Assembly: GCA_964529715.1 (NCBI GenBank)
Contig: CAZGXI010000004.1
Coordinates: forward strand, 1 to 64,000
Direction: 5' to 3'
DNA length: 64,000 nt
Origin: CAZGXI01 sp964529715
GTDB lineage: Bacteria; Chloroflexota; Anaerolineae; Aggregatilineales; Ch27
Shown here: positions 9,189 through 17,552 of the stretch, piece after piece
Numbering within the stretch: the first letter of the stretch is position 1
Layout of the letters: every line of letters begins with the position of its first letter
Notes under the pieces: generated by a model
What the model was told of the DNA's origin: nothing
Databases searched by the model: none
Seen by the model: the letters and a program-made list of their open reading frames with translations, nothing else
Translations under genes and position numbers: made by a program

Positions 9189-10878
9189 CGAAGCCCGTAG
9201 GCGCGAGGCGATCCAGTGGATGCAGATGGGTATTGTCTCGCTGAAAAACCAGGAAGTTACCCAGGCGCGCCAATGTCTGCTCAAGGCATGTTCGCTCGAC
9301 CCAGAGAACGTGGAGGCGCTGCTGTGGCTGACCAATACGACCGGGGATCCACGCGAGCGGCAGCGCATTTTGCAGCGCGTACTGACAATCCAGCCGGATC
9401 ACGTCCAGGCGCGCCGTGCGCTGGAGAAGGTCGAGCGCGAGTTAAGTAAAACGACGGCTCAGCCGATAAGGCGGGGAACATCTCCGGCTCAGGACCGTGA
9501 GAGGAAGCCGGTTGCGCCCGGTGGCAGGCAGGAAGAACTACCGGCGCTGGACACCGCCGGGTCTCCCAATGTCGCCCCTACGCCGGAGACGGTGAGCACC
9601 CCATCTGTCGAAGACGAGGAGACGGGCGGTCTGTTGGCCCGCCTGTCGGCGTTTTCGTCCGCCGCTGCTTCGCAGCCCGAAGAGCGGCCTGCCCCATCCG
9701 CTGCCGTGCAGGATACGACTCCGGTGAGCGATCTGCGGGCTGCATTGGGGGAAATTGCCGAGGAGCCAGCTTTGCCGCCAACAGACGCCGCCGAAACACC
9801 GCCTGCGCCGGCCCTGCCGATAGGACGGCGGTCAGCGCAGGCCGGGGAAATTCCGCTGCCCCTGCCGACCGCCGAAGATATGGCGCCGGTATCGGGGACG
9901 GTGGAAGACCTGGAGATCGAGGCCGATCTGGAACGGCTGGCGCAGGCCCGACCTGACGAAGACCTGGGCCGCTGCCCACGCTGCGGCGCGGTGCTGCGTG
10001 CCCATCCCCGCACTGGCGCACCGCACTGCGTTTTTTGTGGTTATGGCATGACGAGCGAGCAGGCTCAGGCTGTCCCGACGGTGGCGCGGCTGCGACCGGA
10101 GCAGCCCTGGCCGCAGGCCCGCTTGGCCCGCCACTGTCTGACTTGCGACACGATCAGCATCGCTCCGACAAATGCTTCTGCCGAGGTGGGCTGCCCCTTG
10201 TGCGGGCAGGCCATCTTTGAACCCGAAACGTCGGCGCCGGCGCTGCCAGATTGTTACCTGCCTTTTACTGTCAGCGAAGCGGAGGCTGCTATCGCCATTG
10301 AGGATGCTGCTGGCGGCGGGCGGGGACGGCTGTTCCGGGCGCGTGTGGAGATGTCGCGCCCGCGCGCGCTGTATCTGCCCGTCTGGTTGTTCGACGGCGA
10401 AGGACAGGTGAAGTATGAGCGGCCCGGTGCAGATGGTGGTGTATATACCGAGTCGTATCACCTGTTGCCGGTGCACGGTGTACCCCAGATCGATGGGCCG
10501 CTGCTCCGGGTAGCTTCTCATGTGGACCTGGATCATGCGCCGAACTATGCTCCTGCCGCCGGGCGCGAGGCTTTTGTGCTGCTGCCGAACGTCACGGCGG
10601 TCGCTGCTGCTGCTGAGGCGCGCGGTCTGATGTTGCGCGACGTCCGTCAGAAAGCCCAGGAGCGGCTACGCTCGTCGGACACGGGGCTGCTGGCACGCCG
10701 GGCAACCGCGGCCCCGATCATCACGGATAGCCAGGTGCAGGGTGTCGTCTATCAACTTGCCCTGTTGCCGGTCTGGATCAACGATCTGCGCGAGGGTGGG
10801 CGGATGCGTCTGGGGCTTGCCAGTGGCAGCACAGGCCGCGCGGCTGTCGGCGAGCCGGTGCGGCGTCGTCGCCGCTGA
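9175..10878 (+). CDS. TPR and double zinc-ribbon protein, function unknown
   Basis: A 567-residue protein. I choose the ATG at 9175, with GGAG just upstream; a second ATG at 9181 is equally possible. The N-terminal 90 residues look like a TPR pair (ALLWLTNTTGDPRERQRILQRVL region). A long Pro/Ala/Glu-rich linker runs to about 260. Two zinc ribbons follow: CPRCGAVL with CVFCGYG, and CLTCDTIS with CPLCGQAIFE. The C-terminal half contains no motif I recognise but has a conserved-looking beta-rich stretch (LYLPVWLFDGEGQVKYE) and a basic tail. The layout suggests an adaptor or nucleic-acid or protein-binding factor. No enzyme function is assigned. Confidence 0.75.
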   Translation: MSMVDEARRREAIQWMQMGIVSLKNQEVTQARQCLLKACSLDPENVEALLWLTNTTGDPRERQRILQRVLTIQPDHVQARRALEKVERELSKTTAQPIRRGTSPAQDRERKPVAPGGRQEELPALDTAGSPNVAPTPETVSTPSVEDEETGGLLARLSAFSSAAASQPEERPAPSAAVQDTTPVSDLRAALGEIAEEPALPPTDAAETPPAPALPIGRRSAQAGEIPLPLPTAEDMAPVSGTVEDLEIEADLERLAQARPDEDLGRCPRCGAVLRAHPRTGAPHCVFCGYGMTSEQAQAVPTVARLRPEQPWPQARLARHCLTCDTISIAPTNASAEVGCPLCGQAIFEPETSAPALPDCYLPFTVSEAEAAIAIEDAAGGGRGRLFRARVEMSRPRALYLPVWLFDGEGQVKYERPGADGGVYTESYHLLPVHGVPQIDGPLLRVASHVDLDHAPNYAPAAGREAFVLLPNVTAVAAAAEARGLMLRDVRQKAQERLRSSDTGLLARRATAAPIITDSQVQGVVYQLALLPVWINDLREGGRMRLGLASGSTGRAAVGEPVRRRRR

Positions 10879-10884
10879 GATGCG

Positions 10885-12063
10885 ATGAACCTGGTGCACC
10901 TTATTCCCTATTATGCGCCCGCCTGGGGATTCGGTGGCGTGGTTCACGCTGCTTATGGCCTGACGCGCGCCCTGGCTGCACGTGGAAACGCCGTCACCGT
11001 GATCACGACCGATGCGGGCGACAACGGGACGCGGCTGTCTGCCGGGGAGTCGGTTATCGACGGCGTCCGGGTGATCCGCTGCCGCAATACCCTGCCTGCC
11101 CTGCGCCGCGCGAATCTTTCCTCACCTCTGGGGCTGTGTGCGGCTCTGCGCGCCACGCTGCCGGGGGCCGCCGTGCTGCATGTACACGAATTTCGTACGG
11201 TAGAAAATCTGATCGCGCTGCCGCTGGCCCGCGCGTTGGGCGTGCCCGTGATGCTCAGCCCGCACGGGACGCTACCCTATCACGCCGGGCGGGGCGCGCT
11301 CAAACGCGGGTGGGATCGGCTGTTGGGACGCTGGAGCGCATCCCGCATCGATCACGTGCTGGCCCTCACCGCCGACGAAGCCGCCGACGCCTGTGCGCTG
11401 TGGAAGCGGCTTGGCCTGCCACTGGCGGACGTTCAGGTGAGCGTGATCCCGAATGGCGTGGACGCGGGTGAATTCGCTGCGCTGCCGCCGCGCGGGCTGT
11501 TCCGGGTGCGGTACGGCATCCCGCCGGGCGCGCCGCTGATCCTGTTCCTGGGGCGGTTGCACCGTCGCAAGGGCGTACATTATCTGATTGACGCGCTGCC
11601 TGGGCTGCCGGGGGTATGGCTGGCGGTGGTCGGGCCGGACGAAGGGGAGGGCGTCGCCTTGCGAAGTCGGGCGGCGACGCTGGGTGTGGCGGATCGGGTC
11701 GTCTTCACCGGCTTGCTGGCCGGGCCGGACCGGCTGGCGGCGCTTGCTGATGCGGACATGCTGGCCCTGCCTGCGGTGGGCGAAGGGCTACCGATGGTCG
11801 CGCTGGAGGCGCTGGCAGCGGGCCTGCCGGTCGCATTGAGCGACGAGTGTCACCTGCCGGAGGTGATCGAGGCCGGCGCGGGCGTTCGCCTGGCTAAGCT
11901 AAATGGAGCGTCTATTGCGGAGACATTAAAGCCGCTGCTGGACGATCCGGCGCAGCGACAGGCAATGGGCGTGCGCGGGCGGGCACTAGTCGAGGCACGT
12001 TTTACCTGGGAAGCGGTTACAGGTCAGGTCGAAGATGTTTACCATCGGCAAACACACCGATAG
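10885..12063 (+). CDS. Glycosyltransferase family 4
   Basis: A 392-residue GT-B enzyme. The N-terminal Rossmann half includes AWGFGGVVHAAYGLTRALAARG. The C-terminal half has the donor-binding region (ILFLGRLHRRKGVHYLI) and the E-x7-E type motif near LPAVGEGLPMVALEALAAGLPV. It would transfer a sugar from a nucleotide donor onto a lipid or polysaccharide acceptor, probably in cell-surface glycan assembly. It starts six bases after the preceding stop codon, so it belongs to the same transcript as the HAD and zinc-ribbon genes. The donor and acceptor are unknown. Confidence 0.88.
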   Translation: MNLVHLIPYYAPAWGFGGVVHAAYGLTRALAARGNAVTVITTDAGDNGTRLSAGESVIDGVRVIRCRNTLPALRRANLSSPLGLCAALRATLPGAAVLHVHEFRTVENLIALPLARALGVPVMLSPHGTLPYHAGRGALKRGWDRLLGRWSASRIDHVLALTADEAADACALWKRLGLPLADVQVSVIPNGVDAGEFAALPPRGLFRVRYGIPPGAPLILFLGRLHRRKGVHYLIDALPGLPGVWLAVVGPDEGEGVALRSRAATLGVADRVVFTGLLAGPDRLAALADADMLALPAVGEGLPMVALEALAAGLPVALSDECHLPEVIEAGAGVRLAKLNGASIAETLKPLLDDPAQRQAMGVRGRALVEARFTWEAVTGQVEDVYHRQTHR

Positions 12064-12081
12064 GCTTTTGGTCCTATTTTT
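12060..12081 (+). terminator. Weak intrinsic terminator after the glycosyltransferase gene
   Basis: ATAGG and CCTAT form a 5-bp stem around an 8-base loop and are followed by five T. The left arm overlaps the stop codon. The stem is short, so this is only a candidate. Confidence 0.3.
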
Positions 12082-12179
12082 CAGCGGCAACCTGAGTTTG
12101 AGCTTAAAATGGCATTGTGGGTAGATTTATGCTGTATAAAAATTCTGACAATCTTCATTGAGTGCCTGTGTAGCGAGTA

Positions 12180-12188
12180 TGCTATAAT
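12180..12188 (+). promoter_or_regulatory. Extended -10 promoter of the SH3b protein gene
   Basis: TGC-TATAAT is a perfect TG-n-TATAAT extended -10 element lying in an AT-rich 202-base gap, about 78 bases before the ATG at 12266. A TTGAGT box sits 19 bases upstream, which is long but acceptable with an extended -10. The same GTATGCTATAAT string occurs before the ParA gene. Confidence 0.6.
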
Positions 12189-12265
12189 CAACAATAGATT
12201 AAACGGGTCGTTGGGCATGCGGTACGTCATCGCACTACCTGAGGTTTGAAGAGGAGAGATCATCC

Positions 12266-13783
12266 ATGACTCGTGTGTGGACATCCCTTTCGCGGCGGCC
12301 AGCCCTGCTTGCCCTGCCGCTGGTCGTGCTGACCGTATTGATCGTATTGGGCGGGGCGCTGCTTGCCAAGAAAGCGGAGGCAGACGTCTATGTTGCTGCC
12401 CCTGCCCCCTACATCCAGTACCCGGTGGCGGGCGACCCGACCGGGTGCGTGGTCCGACTTTATTACTATACCTATGATAACATTGCGGGCGAGACGGGGC
12501 GTGACGGCACCACGGTGGTCAACAATCCTGTAGGCCTGCTCGCACCGGCAACCGTCACGGAAGTCTGCACCCAGGGTGTGCACGACCTGTGGTGCGATGA
12601 CGAAGTCGGTGTGGATGACGACGGCTCAAGCGGATGGCGCTACCTCGATTTCACGTACACGGGCGCCGGCGGCGACTGGCCTGAGTTCCAGATGAGCGGC
12701 GTTGCGGTACCTGGCGGCCCTGTGCAGGTCTTTACCGACGACCTCGGCAATCCGGTGCAGATTACGGCGAATTGTGCCGGCGGCGGTACTGGTGGCGGCA
12801 CGGCGACGGCCAGCGCGGCCCCGTTCATTGACCCCGGCGTGGCAGACGAGCAGGCGCGCGGCATCTCGCGGGTGTACTTCCATGCGGCTGCCAAGCTGAT
12901 CGTCTACAACCAGCCCTACGGCTACCAGTTCTACACCTACACCGGCGAGGTCGTTGGCCTGATCGACGTGAACTCCTTGCCCATCCCTGGGCCGGGCGGC
13001 CTGATCGCCTCGATCAGCAGCGGTCAGTGGCGCGTGGACCTGTATTACATCGGCGGCGACCACGTGCAGGCCAACCTGTATCAGAATGGTATGCTGCTGG
13101 AAGAAGCAGGCTTTGACATCGGCGGCGTCGGCGCGCGCTCGACGGGCGGCCCCGGCCTGGCAGTTCCTGGTTTCGGCGGCGGTGGCGGCGCGATTGCGCA
13201 GGCGCCGGGCGCTGGTGGTGGCGGCGTCGGCGGTGGGGCGGCGGTGGCCGAGGTGATCTGCCGTCAGAACCTGCGTCAGGCGGCCAGCACGGATACCCCG
13301 GTGATGGACGTGCTCAACCCCGGCGTTACGCTTAACATCTTTGGCCGCAGCAACGACGGCACGTGGCTGAACGTCGAAACCTCGACCGGCCTGACAGGCT
13401 GGGTCTTCAACGGGCGTTGCCTGAACACGGGCAACGTGCAAATCTTCGGCGCGCCGGTGGAAGTGGTGTTCGAGAGCCAGCCGACGGTGAATACCCAGGG
13501 CGTTGTGGTGGCGCAGCCCGCCCCGGCGAACGCGCCGTCCGGTAGCCCAGTGGTAGGCATCGTCTGCCGCCAGAACCTGCGGCTCGGTCCTGGCACCGAT
13601 TACGCGGTGGCGCGCGTGTTGGATACCGGCTCGACGCTCAATGTGGTCGGGCGCAGCGCCGACGGCGCCTGGCTCCAGGTGATGAGCACTGGCTCCAACG
13701 GCTGGGTGTATTTCGGGCAGTGCGTGCTGCCCCAGGTGGGCGATGTGACCTCCGCTCCGGTGACGGTGGCCTTCGGCGGATAA
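12266..13783 (+). CDS. Secreted protein with two C-terminal SH3b domains
   Basis: A 505-residue exported protein with a basic N-terminus and hydrophobic signal or anchor at about 10-35 (LLALPLVVLTVLIVLGGALL). GAGGAGAG precedes the ATG. A middle region at about 205-290 carries the motif LYYIGGDHVQANLY (from residue 259), also seen in the exported protein at 17959-18654. A glycine-rich linker (about 300-325) leads to two bacterial SH3 domains at about 328-390 and 427-492, each beginning with a C-R-Q-N-L-R motif and ending with G-W-V and a second Cys, which suggests an internal disulphide. SH3b domains commonly bind cell-wall peptides. It probably acts at the cell surface; the exact role is unknown. 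Confidence 0.8.
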   Translation: MTRVWTSLSRRPALLALPLVVLTVLIVLGGALLAKKAEADVYVAAPAPYIQYPVAGDPTGCVVRLYYYTYDNIAGETGRDGTTVVNNPVGLLAPATVTEVCTQGVHDLWCDDEVGVDDDGSSGWRYLDFTYTGAGGDWPEFQMSGVAVPGGPVQVFTDDLGNPVQITANCAGGGTGGGTATASAAPFIDPGVADEQARGISRVYFHAAAKLIVYNQPYGYQFYTYTGEVVGLIDVNSLPIPGPGGLIASISSGQWRVDLYYIGGDHVQANLYQNGMLLEEAGFDIGGVGARSTGGPGLAVPGFGGGGGAIAQAPGAGGGGVGGGAAVAEVICRQNLRQAASTDTPVMDVLNPGVTLNIFGRSNDGTWLNVETSTGLTGWVFNGRCLNTGNVQIFGAPVEVVFESQPTVNTQGVVVAQPAPANAPSGSPVVGIVCRQNLRLGPGTDYAVARVLDTGSTLNVVGRSADGAWLQVMSTGSNGWVYFGQCVLPQVGDVTSAPVTVAFGG

Positions 13784-13820
13784 CCTGAACGGATTTCTAT
13801 TCCCCGCATACGAGGGGGTT

Positions 13821-13853
13821 GCCCTGGCCGTCATCGACGGTCAGGGCATTTTT
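13821..13853 (+). terminator. Intrinsic terminator of the SH3b protein gene
   Basis: An 11-bp stem with one G-T pair (GCCCTGGCCGT at 13821-13831 with ACGGTCAGGGC at 13837-13847) closes a 5-base loop and is followed by ATTTTT. It lies 38 bases after the stop codon. Confidence 0.85.
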
Positions 13854-13916
13854 GATTTATAATCGGCAACACTGTCGCGTTTGCAGCTATGTGCTCATTG
13901 AAGCTGAGAGAGACCC

Positions 13917-14360
13917 ATGCGCCGTTTGTGGGAACTCCTGCCGGACTTGCTTTCGCTCCGCCATTTTCTGCCAGACCTGACGCGCCGCCGTCATTCCGAA
14001 GCCTATGAAGTCAACGGCCCAACGACGGTATTCGTTCGGGCTAGTCATAGCCAAGTGTTTGTCCGGCGGGCCGTTGCCCGTCGTGTGCAGATCGCGTTTG
14101 ACCTGCGCCAGTCGTTTGGTTGGCAGTGGGTTACAGAACGGGACGAGGCCGGGGTCTATGTGGTGCTCAAGCGGCGGCCCATCGTCGGCACGCTGGCGAC
14201 GGCCTGCCTGCGCCTGACTGTCCCGCCGGACGCCTATCTCGTGTTTCACCTGACACCGGGAAGTGTGTGTCTAGAAGATGTGGAAGGTCGCCTGGCTGTT
14301 GCGCCGCCGACCGCATCTCCTGATCCGCTGCTCACGCCCGGCGAGAGAGATGCCAGGTGA
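13917..14360 (+). CDS. Hypothetical protein, 147 residues
   Basis: No family recognised. The product is basic at its N-terminus, has no clear signal peptide or membrane segment, and its centre alternates polar and hydrophobic residues, suggesting a beta-rich domain (VQIAFDLRQSFGWQWV, then LRLTVPPDAYLVFHL). A GAGAGAG stretch lies before the ATG. A TATAAT at 13858-13863 could be its -10 box, but the matching -35 position falls inside the preceding terminator and is poor. It is followed by a separate promoter before the ParA gene, so it need not be part of that operon. Confidence 0.55.
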   Translation: MRRLWELLPDLLSLRHFLPDLTRRRHSEAYEVNGPTTVFVRASHSQVFVRRAVARRVQIAFDLRQSFGWQWVTERDEAGVYVVLKRRPIVGTLATACLRLTVPPDAYLVFHLTPGSVCLEDVEGRLAVAPPTASPDPLLTPGERDAR

Positions 14361-14414
14361 GTTTCGGCGAGCCGCCCGCTACCCAAAAGCAAACACAAAC
14401 GCCGCGCAGTTGTA

Positions 14415-14423
14415 TGCTATAAT
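14415..14423 (+). promoter_or_regulatory. Extended -10 promoter of the parA-like operon
   Basis: TGC-TATAAT matches the extended -10 consensus exactly and is embedded in the same GTATGCTATAAT string as the element at 12180-12188. It lies about 47 bases before the ParA ATG. There is no recognisable -35 box. Confidence 0.6.
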
Positions 14424-14469
14424 GCGCGGTGTCGGCGGGCAGGTGTTGCTCCTGCGACGGCGAGGCAAG

Positions 14470-15270
14470 ATGACCCGCAGAATCGTCATCGCAAACCAAA
14501 AAGGCGGCGTGGGTAAAACCACGACCGTGATGAATCTCGGCGCGGCCCTGGCAGAGCAGAACTACCGGGTCCTGTTGATCGATCTGGATGCCCAGGGTGG
14601 CCTGAGCGCGTCGTTGGGTGTGGACATTTACGCTGTGCGGCGCAGCGTTTATTCGTTGCTGACTTATGACTCGATCTCGCTGGCCCGCGTGATCGTGCCA
14701 GTCGGCGAGACGCTGGCGCTCGCCCCGGCCAGCATCGACCTGGCCGCCGCTGAAATGACGCTCGGTATCACCAACGCAGCAGCCATGCGTCTGCGCCGCG
14801 CCCTGGACCGCAGCCGGATTCCGTTCGACTTTGTCCTGATCGACACGCCGCCCGGCCTGGGTGTGCTGACGGCCAACGGTCTGGTGGCGGCGGAAGAATT
14901 GCTGATTCCGGTGCAGTGCCAGTATCTGGCGATGCGCGGCGTCCGTGCCTTGCTGGAGACGGTCGCGCGCATCCAGGAGCGGTTGAATCCTGCGCTGCAT
15001 CTGTTGGGTATTCTGGGCACGATGTACCGACCCGATTCGATCCATGCCCAGGAAGTGATCCAGGAAATTCGCAGTGTCTTTCCCGACAGCACTTTTCGTT
15101 CCCTAATCTATGACAGCCCGGTGTTTGCCGAAGCGCCGGTGGCGGTGCAGTCTGTGCTGCAATATGCGCCCAATGATCCGGCGGCGCAGGCGTACCGCGC
15201 GTTAGCACAGGAGATTGCCCATGAGCGACGCCCCGAACGAACCTCCGCGCCGGGCCTCGTTGTTCGGTAA
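14470..15270 (+). CDS. Orphan ParA/MinD-family ATPase
   Basis: A 266-residue P-loop ATPase. I start at the ATG at 14470, which has GAGG upstream and gives the usual ParA opening; the longer frame from 14278 adds unrelated residues. The deviant Walker A motif NQKGGVGKTTT is at about 9-19 and includes the signature Lys. The switch region VLIDTPPGLGVL and the Walker B-like DLDAQGG are present. ParA proteins dimerise on ATP and position plasmids, chromosomes or protein clusters. No ParB, parS-like repeat or replication gene lies nearby. Instead its end overlaps the next gene by 50 bases, which suggests that the membrane protein encoded there is its partner. Confidence 0.88.
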   Translation: MTRRIVIANQKGGVGKTTTVMNLGAALAEQNYRVLLIDLDAQGGLSASLGVDIYAVRRSVYSLLTYDSISLARVIVPVGETLALAPASIDLAAAEMTLGITNAAAMRLRRALDRSRIPFDFVLIDTPPGLGVLTANGLVAAEELLIPVQCQYLAMRGVRALLETVARIQERLNPALHLLGILGTMYRPDSIHAQEVIQEIRSVFPDSTFRSLIYDSPVFAEAPVAVQSVLQYAPNDPAAQAYRALAQEIAHERRPERTSAPGLVVR

Positions 15271-17401
15271 AGGCTGGCAAATCTTGCGCGGCGCGCCGCC
15301 CCCAGAGTCCGGCGCCGACGAACCGACGCCCCAAGCGCAGGTCACGCCACCTGCCGGGGAGGATTTGCCGCCCGATAGCGCAGCGGTTCCGCCACCTGAA
15401 TCACCCGAACTGCCAGAGATGGCGTTTCCACTTGAGGTCGCTGACGACGGAGTACAGGATACCGGGGAAGAAGACCCCCTGGCCTGGCTATTGGATGTGG
15501 ACATGGGGGCGTCTTCTGCCGACGACCTGCCCGAACCCGATTTCCTGACGCCCGCCTCTCACACGCGCTCTGAAGACGAGGACATTCTGGACTGGTTGGC
15601 CGGGCCGGAAAGCGTCGAGGAACCGTCAACGGCGTACACGCCTTCGCCGGAGGCGGCCCGTTTTACCCCGTCGCCTGCGCCACCCCCAGAAGCCTTCGCC
15701 GATCTGCCATCGCTGGACGAACTGACCGCTGCCCTGCCGGAAAGCGAACCCGCTGCACCGGCGGTCGAAGCGCCACCGACCCTGGAAGCGGCAGAGGCAG
15801 CCGCGCCCGTTGCGCCGCCGGAGTATGCGCCGCGCGCCGAGGTGGAATCGCTCTCCCCTGCCGAACCTGAGTTGTTAGAAGAAGCAATCCCAGAAGCGTC
15901 ACCTGTATTGGAGGCTGTCCTGTGGCCAGTGCCGGTCGCGCTGCCGGAGTACACGCCGCGTGCTGAGGTGGAATCCCTGACGCCCGCCGAAGCTGAAGCG
16001 TTGGAAGAGGCGATCCCCGAAGCGCCGCCCATGACCGAGCCGGAGGCGGCTGCCCGGCTGCCGCATTACACACCGCGCGCCGAGGTCGAAGCCCTGACGC
16101 CTGCCGAACCAGAGGCGCTGGAAGAGACGGTGACTCTCGAACCCGAACCGGAATCGGCGCTGCTGTCCGTCGCCGCCGAGGGAGCGTCAGTTGAAGCGCC
16201 GCCGATCCTGGAGGCGGTCGAAGCTGTGCCCGTTCCGTTGCCCGAATACACCTCTCGTCCAGAGGTAGAAGCTCTCGTGCCGGATGGACCAGAGGTTATC
16301 GCAGACACCATTCCCGAAGCGTCGCCGATCCCGGAGACAGAAGTTGCGCCGCCAATGTCGCCGCCCACATATGCGCCCCGCGCTGAAGTGCAGGCGTTGA
16401 TCCCTGTTGCGCCGGAGGTTGCAGGCGAGCCATCTGCTGAAGGGCTTACCATGCCGGAAGCCCCCGCGGTCGCCCCGCCAGAAGGTGAAAGCACCGTCGT
16501 GCTGCGTGAGGCCGGGCAGCAGTCGATGGCGTTTGTGGCCGAACCGGAAGGGCTGATCGTGCCGCAGGATGTGCGCATCGACGCCGGGCGACTGGTGCCT
16601 GCGCCGCGCGCCTCGGCCACTGATCTGATCGCTGAAGCCAAAGATGTGGTTCCTGACGAAGCCCTGCTCAACCGTTACGTCACCGATGAACGCCTGGATC
16701 GCCTGTGGGCCGATCTGGAAGAGCTGCAAAATCGTGTGGCAGGGCAAGTCGGCGGCGACCGCGAACGGACCGACCTTTATCAGCAAGAATTGCTCAAGGC
16801 CAGTGCCCTACTGCTGCAAAGTCGCGCCAACTATGACGAGGTGCGCGCCATCGTCCTGCGTGTGCGCGCCGATCTGGCGCGGGATGAGCAGGTTGTACGG
16901 GACGTGTCTCGCTACAAGCCGCAGATCATCCGCTACTTGGTGCTGATGTTTGTCTTGTGGCTGATCCTGATGGCGCTGGAGCCGCTGTTCCGACAGTTTG
17001 CGAACAGCGTCGGTCTGAATGCGCTGAGCCTGATTTATCATCCCTCGCTGTTGGGGATGCTTGGTGCGATTGTCAGTGGCTATTTCACGCTTAACCGTCA
17101 CGCCATCCGCCTACGCGACTTCGACCCGGCGCATGTCTCCTGGTATCTGATGAATCCGCTGGTGGGGCTGGTGATGGGACTGCTGATGGCGCTGCTCTTT
17201 GGCGCCGGGATCGTCTCGACGCTCAGCGCCGGGGTGTTAAACACCGAGGGCGAACTGCTCAACCAGTACCCATTCCTGCTGTGGGTGCTGTGCTTTTTGG
17301 CCGGATATAATCAGAATGCCGTGCTGCGCCTGCTGGACCGGGCCTTTGCCTTTTTGCGCGGCGAGCCAGACGACTCCGGCAGCGCCCCGCCGTCAGCGTA
17401 A
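15221..17401 (+). CDS. Membrane protein with acidic proline-rich repeats, coupled to ParA
   Basis: A 726-residue protein starting at the ATG at 15221 (GGAG seven bases upstream). Residues 1 to about 445 are rich in Pro, Glu and Ala and probably disordered. They include five copies of Y-x-P-R-A-E-V-E-x-L at about 202, 244, 283, 343 and 384. Residues about 480-565 form a charged helical, possibly coiled-coil region (DERLDRLWADLEELQNRV). Four hydrophobic segments follow between about 565 and 715 (YLVLMFVLWLILMALEPLF and others). The short C-terminus is polar. The overlap with the ParA gene implies co-translation. It could be a membrane anchor or polar-localisation partner of ParA; this is inference, and no family is recognised. 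Confidence 0.75.
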   Translation: MSDAPNEPPRRASLFGKGWQILRGAPPPESGADEPTPQAQVTPPAGEDLPPDSAAVPPPESPELPEMAFPLEVADDGVQDTGEEDPLAWLLDVDMGASSADDLPEPDFLTPASHTRSEDEDILDWLAGPESVEEPSTAYTPSPEAARFTPSPAPPPEAFADLPSLDELTAALPESEPAAPAVEAPPTLEAAEAAAPVAPPEYAPRAEVESLSPAEPELLEEAIPEASPVLEAVLWPVPVALPEYTPRAEVESLTPAEAEALEEAIPEAPPMTEPEAAARLPHYTPRAEVEALTPAEPEALEETVTLEPEPESALLSVAAEGASVEAPPILEAVEAVPVPLPEYTSRPEVEALVPDGPEVIADTIPEASPIPETEVAPPMSPPTYAPRAEVQALIPVAPEVAGEPSAEGLTMPEAPAVAPPEGESTVVLREAGQQSMAFVAEPEGLIVPQDVRIDAGRLVPAPRASATDLIAEAKDVVPDEALLNRYVTDERLDRLWADLEELQNRVAGQVGGDRERTDLYQQELLKASALLLQSRANYDEVRAIVLRVRADLARDEQVVRDVSRYKPQIIRYLVLMFVLWLILMALEPLFRQFANSVGLNALSLIYHPSLLGMLGAIVSGYFTLNRHAIRLRDFDPAHVSWYLMNPLVGLVMGLLMALLFGAGIVSTLSAGVLNTEGELLNQYPFLLWVLCFLAGYNQNAVLRLLDRAFAFLRGEPDDSGSAPPSA
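15824..16399 (+). repeat. Five imperfect in-frame repeats encoding Y-x-P-R-A-E-V-E-x-L
   Basis: Copies begin at 15824, 15950, 16067, 16247 and 16370, spaced 42, 39, 60 and 41 codons apart. Each core is followed by L-x-P-x-x-P-E and an acidic E-A-x-P stretch. The copies differ at many third positions, so the array is old rather than a recent DNA duplication. Confidence 0.8.
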
Positions 17402-17448
17402 AGCGGGGAGCGGCGAGCTTCGAGCGAAAACAAGCCGTTTGAATCATG

Positions 17449-17482
17449 AAGGGCGCAAAGATTTGATTTTCTTTGCGCCCTT
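17449..17482. repeat. Long hairpin in convergent gap
   Basis: A perfect 13-bp inverted repeat (AAGGGCGCAAAGA / TCTTTGCGCCCTT) closes an 8-base loop in the gap between convergent genes at 17402-17552. Only three T follow the stem on the plus strand, so termination is possible but not clear. The rest of the gap holds tandem GAGCGA/CGAGCGA-like units, a composition typical of mobile intergenic repeats. Confidence 0.6.
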
Positions 17483-17552
17483 TGTGTCTGTGTGGTTAGC
17501 CGCTTTCTCGCCCCTCTTCTGCTCTTCTCGCTCGTCGCTTGTCGCTCGACGC

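Noticed and set aside
14278..14469. Longer N-terminus for ParA from 14278
   Set aside because: It overlaps the previous gene and the promoter, and its residues do not match ParA; the start at 14470 has an RBS.
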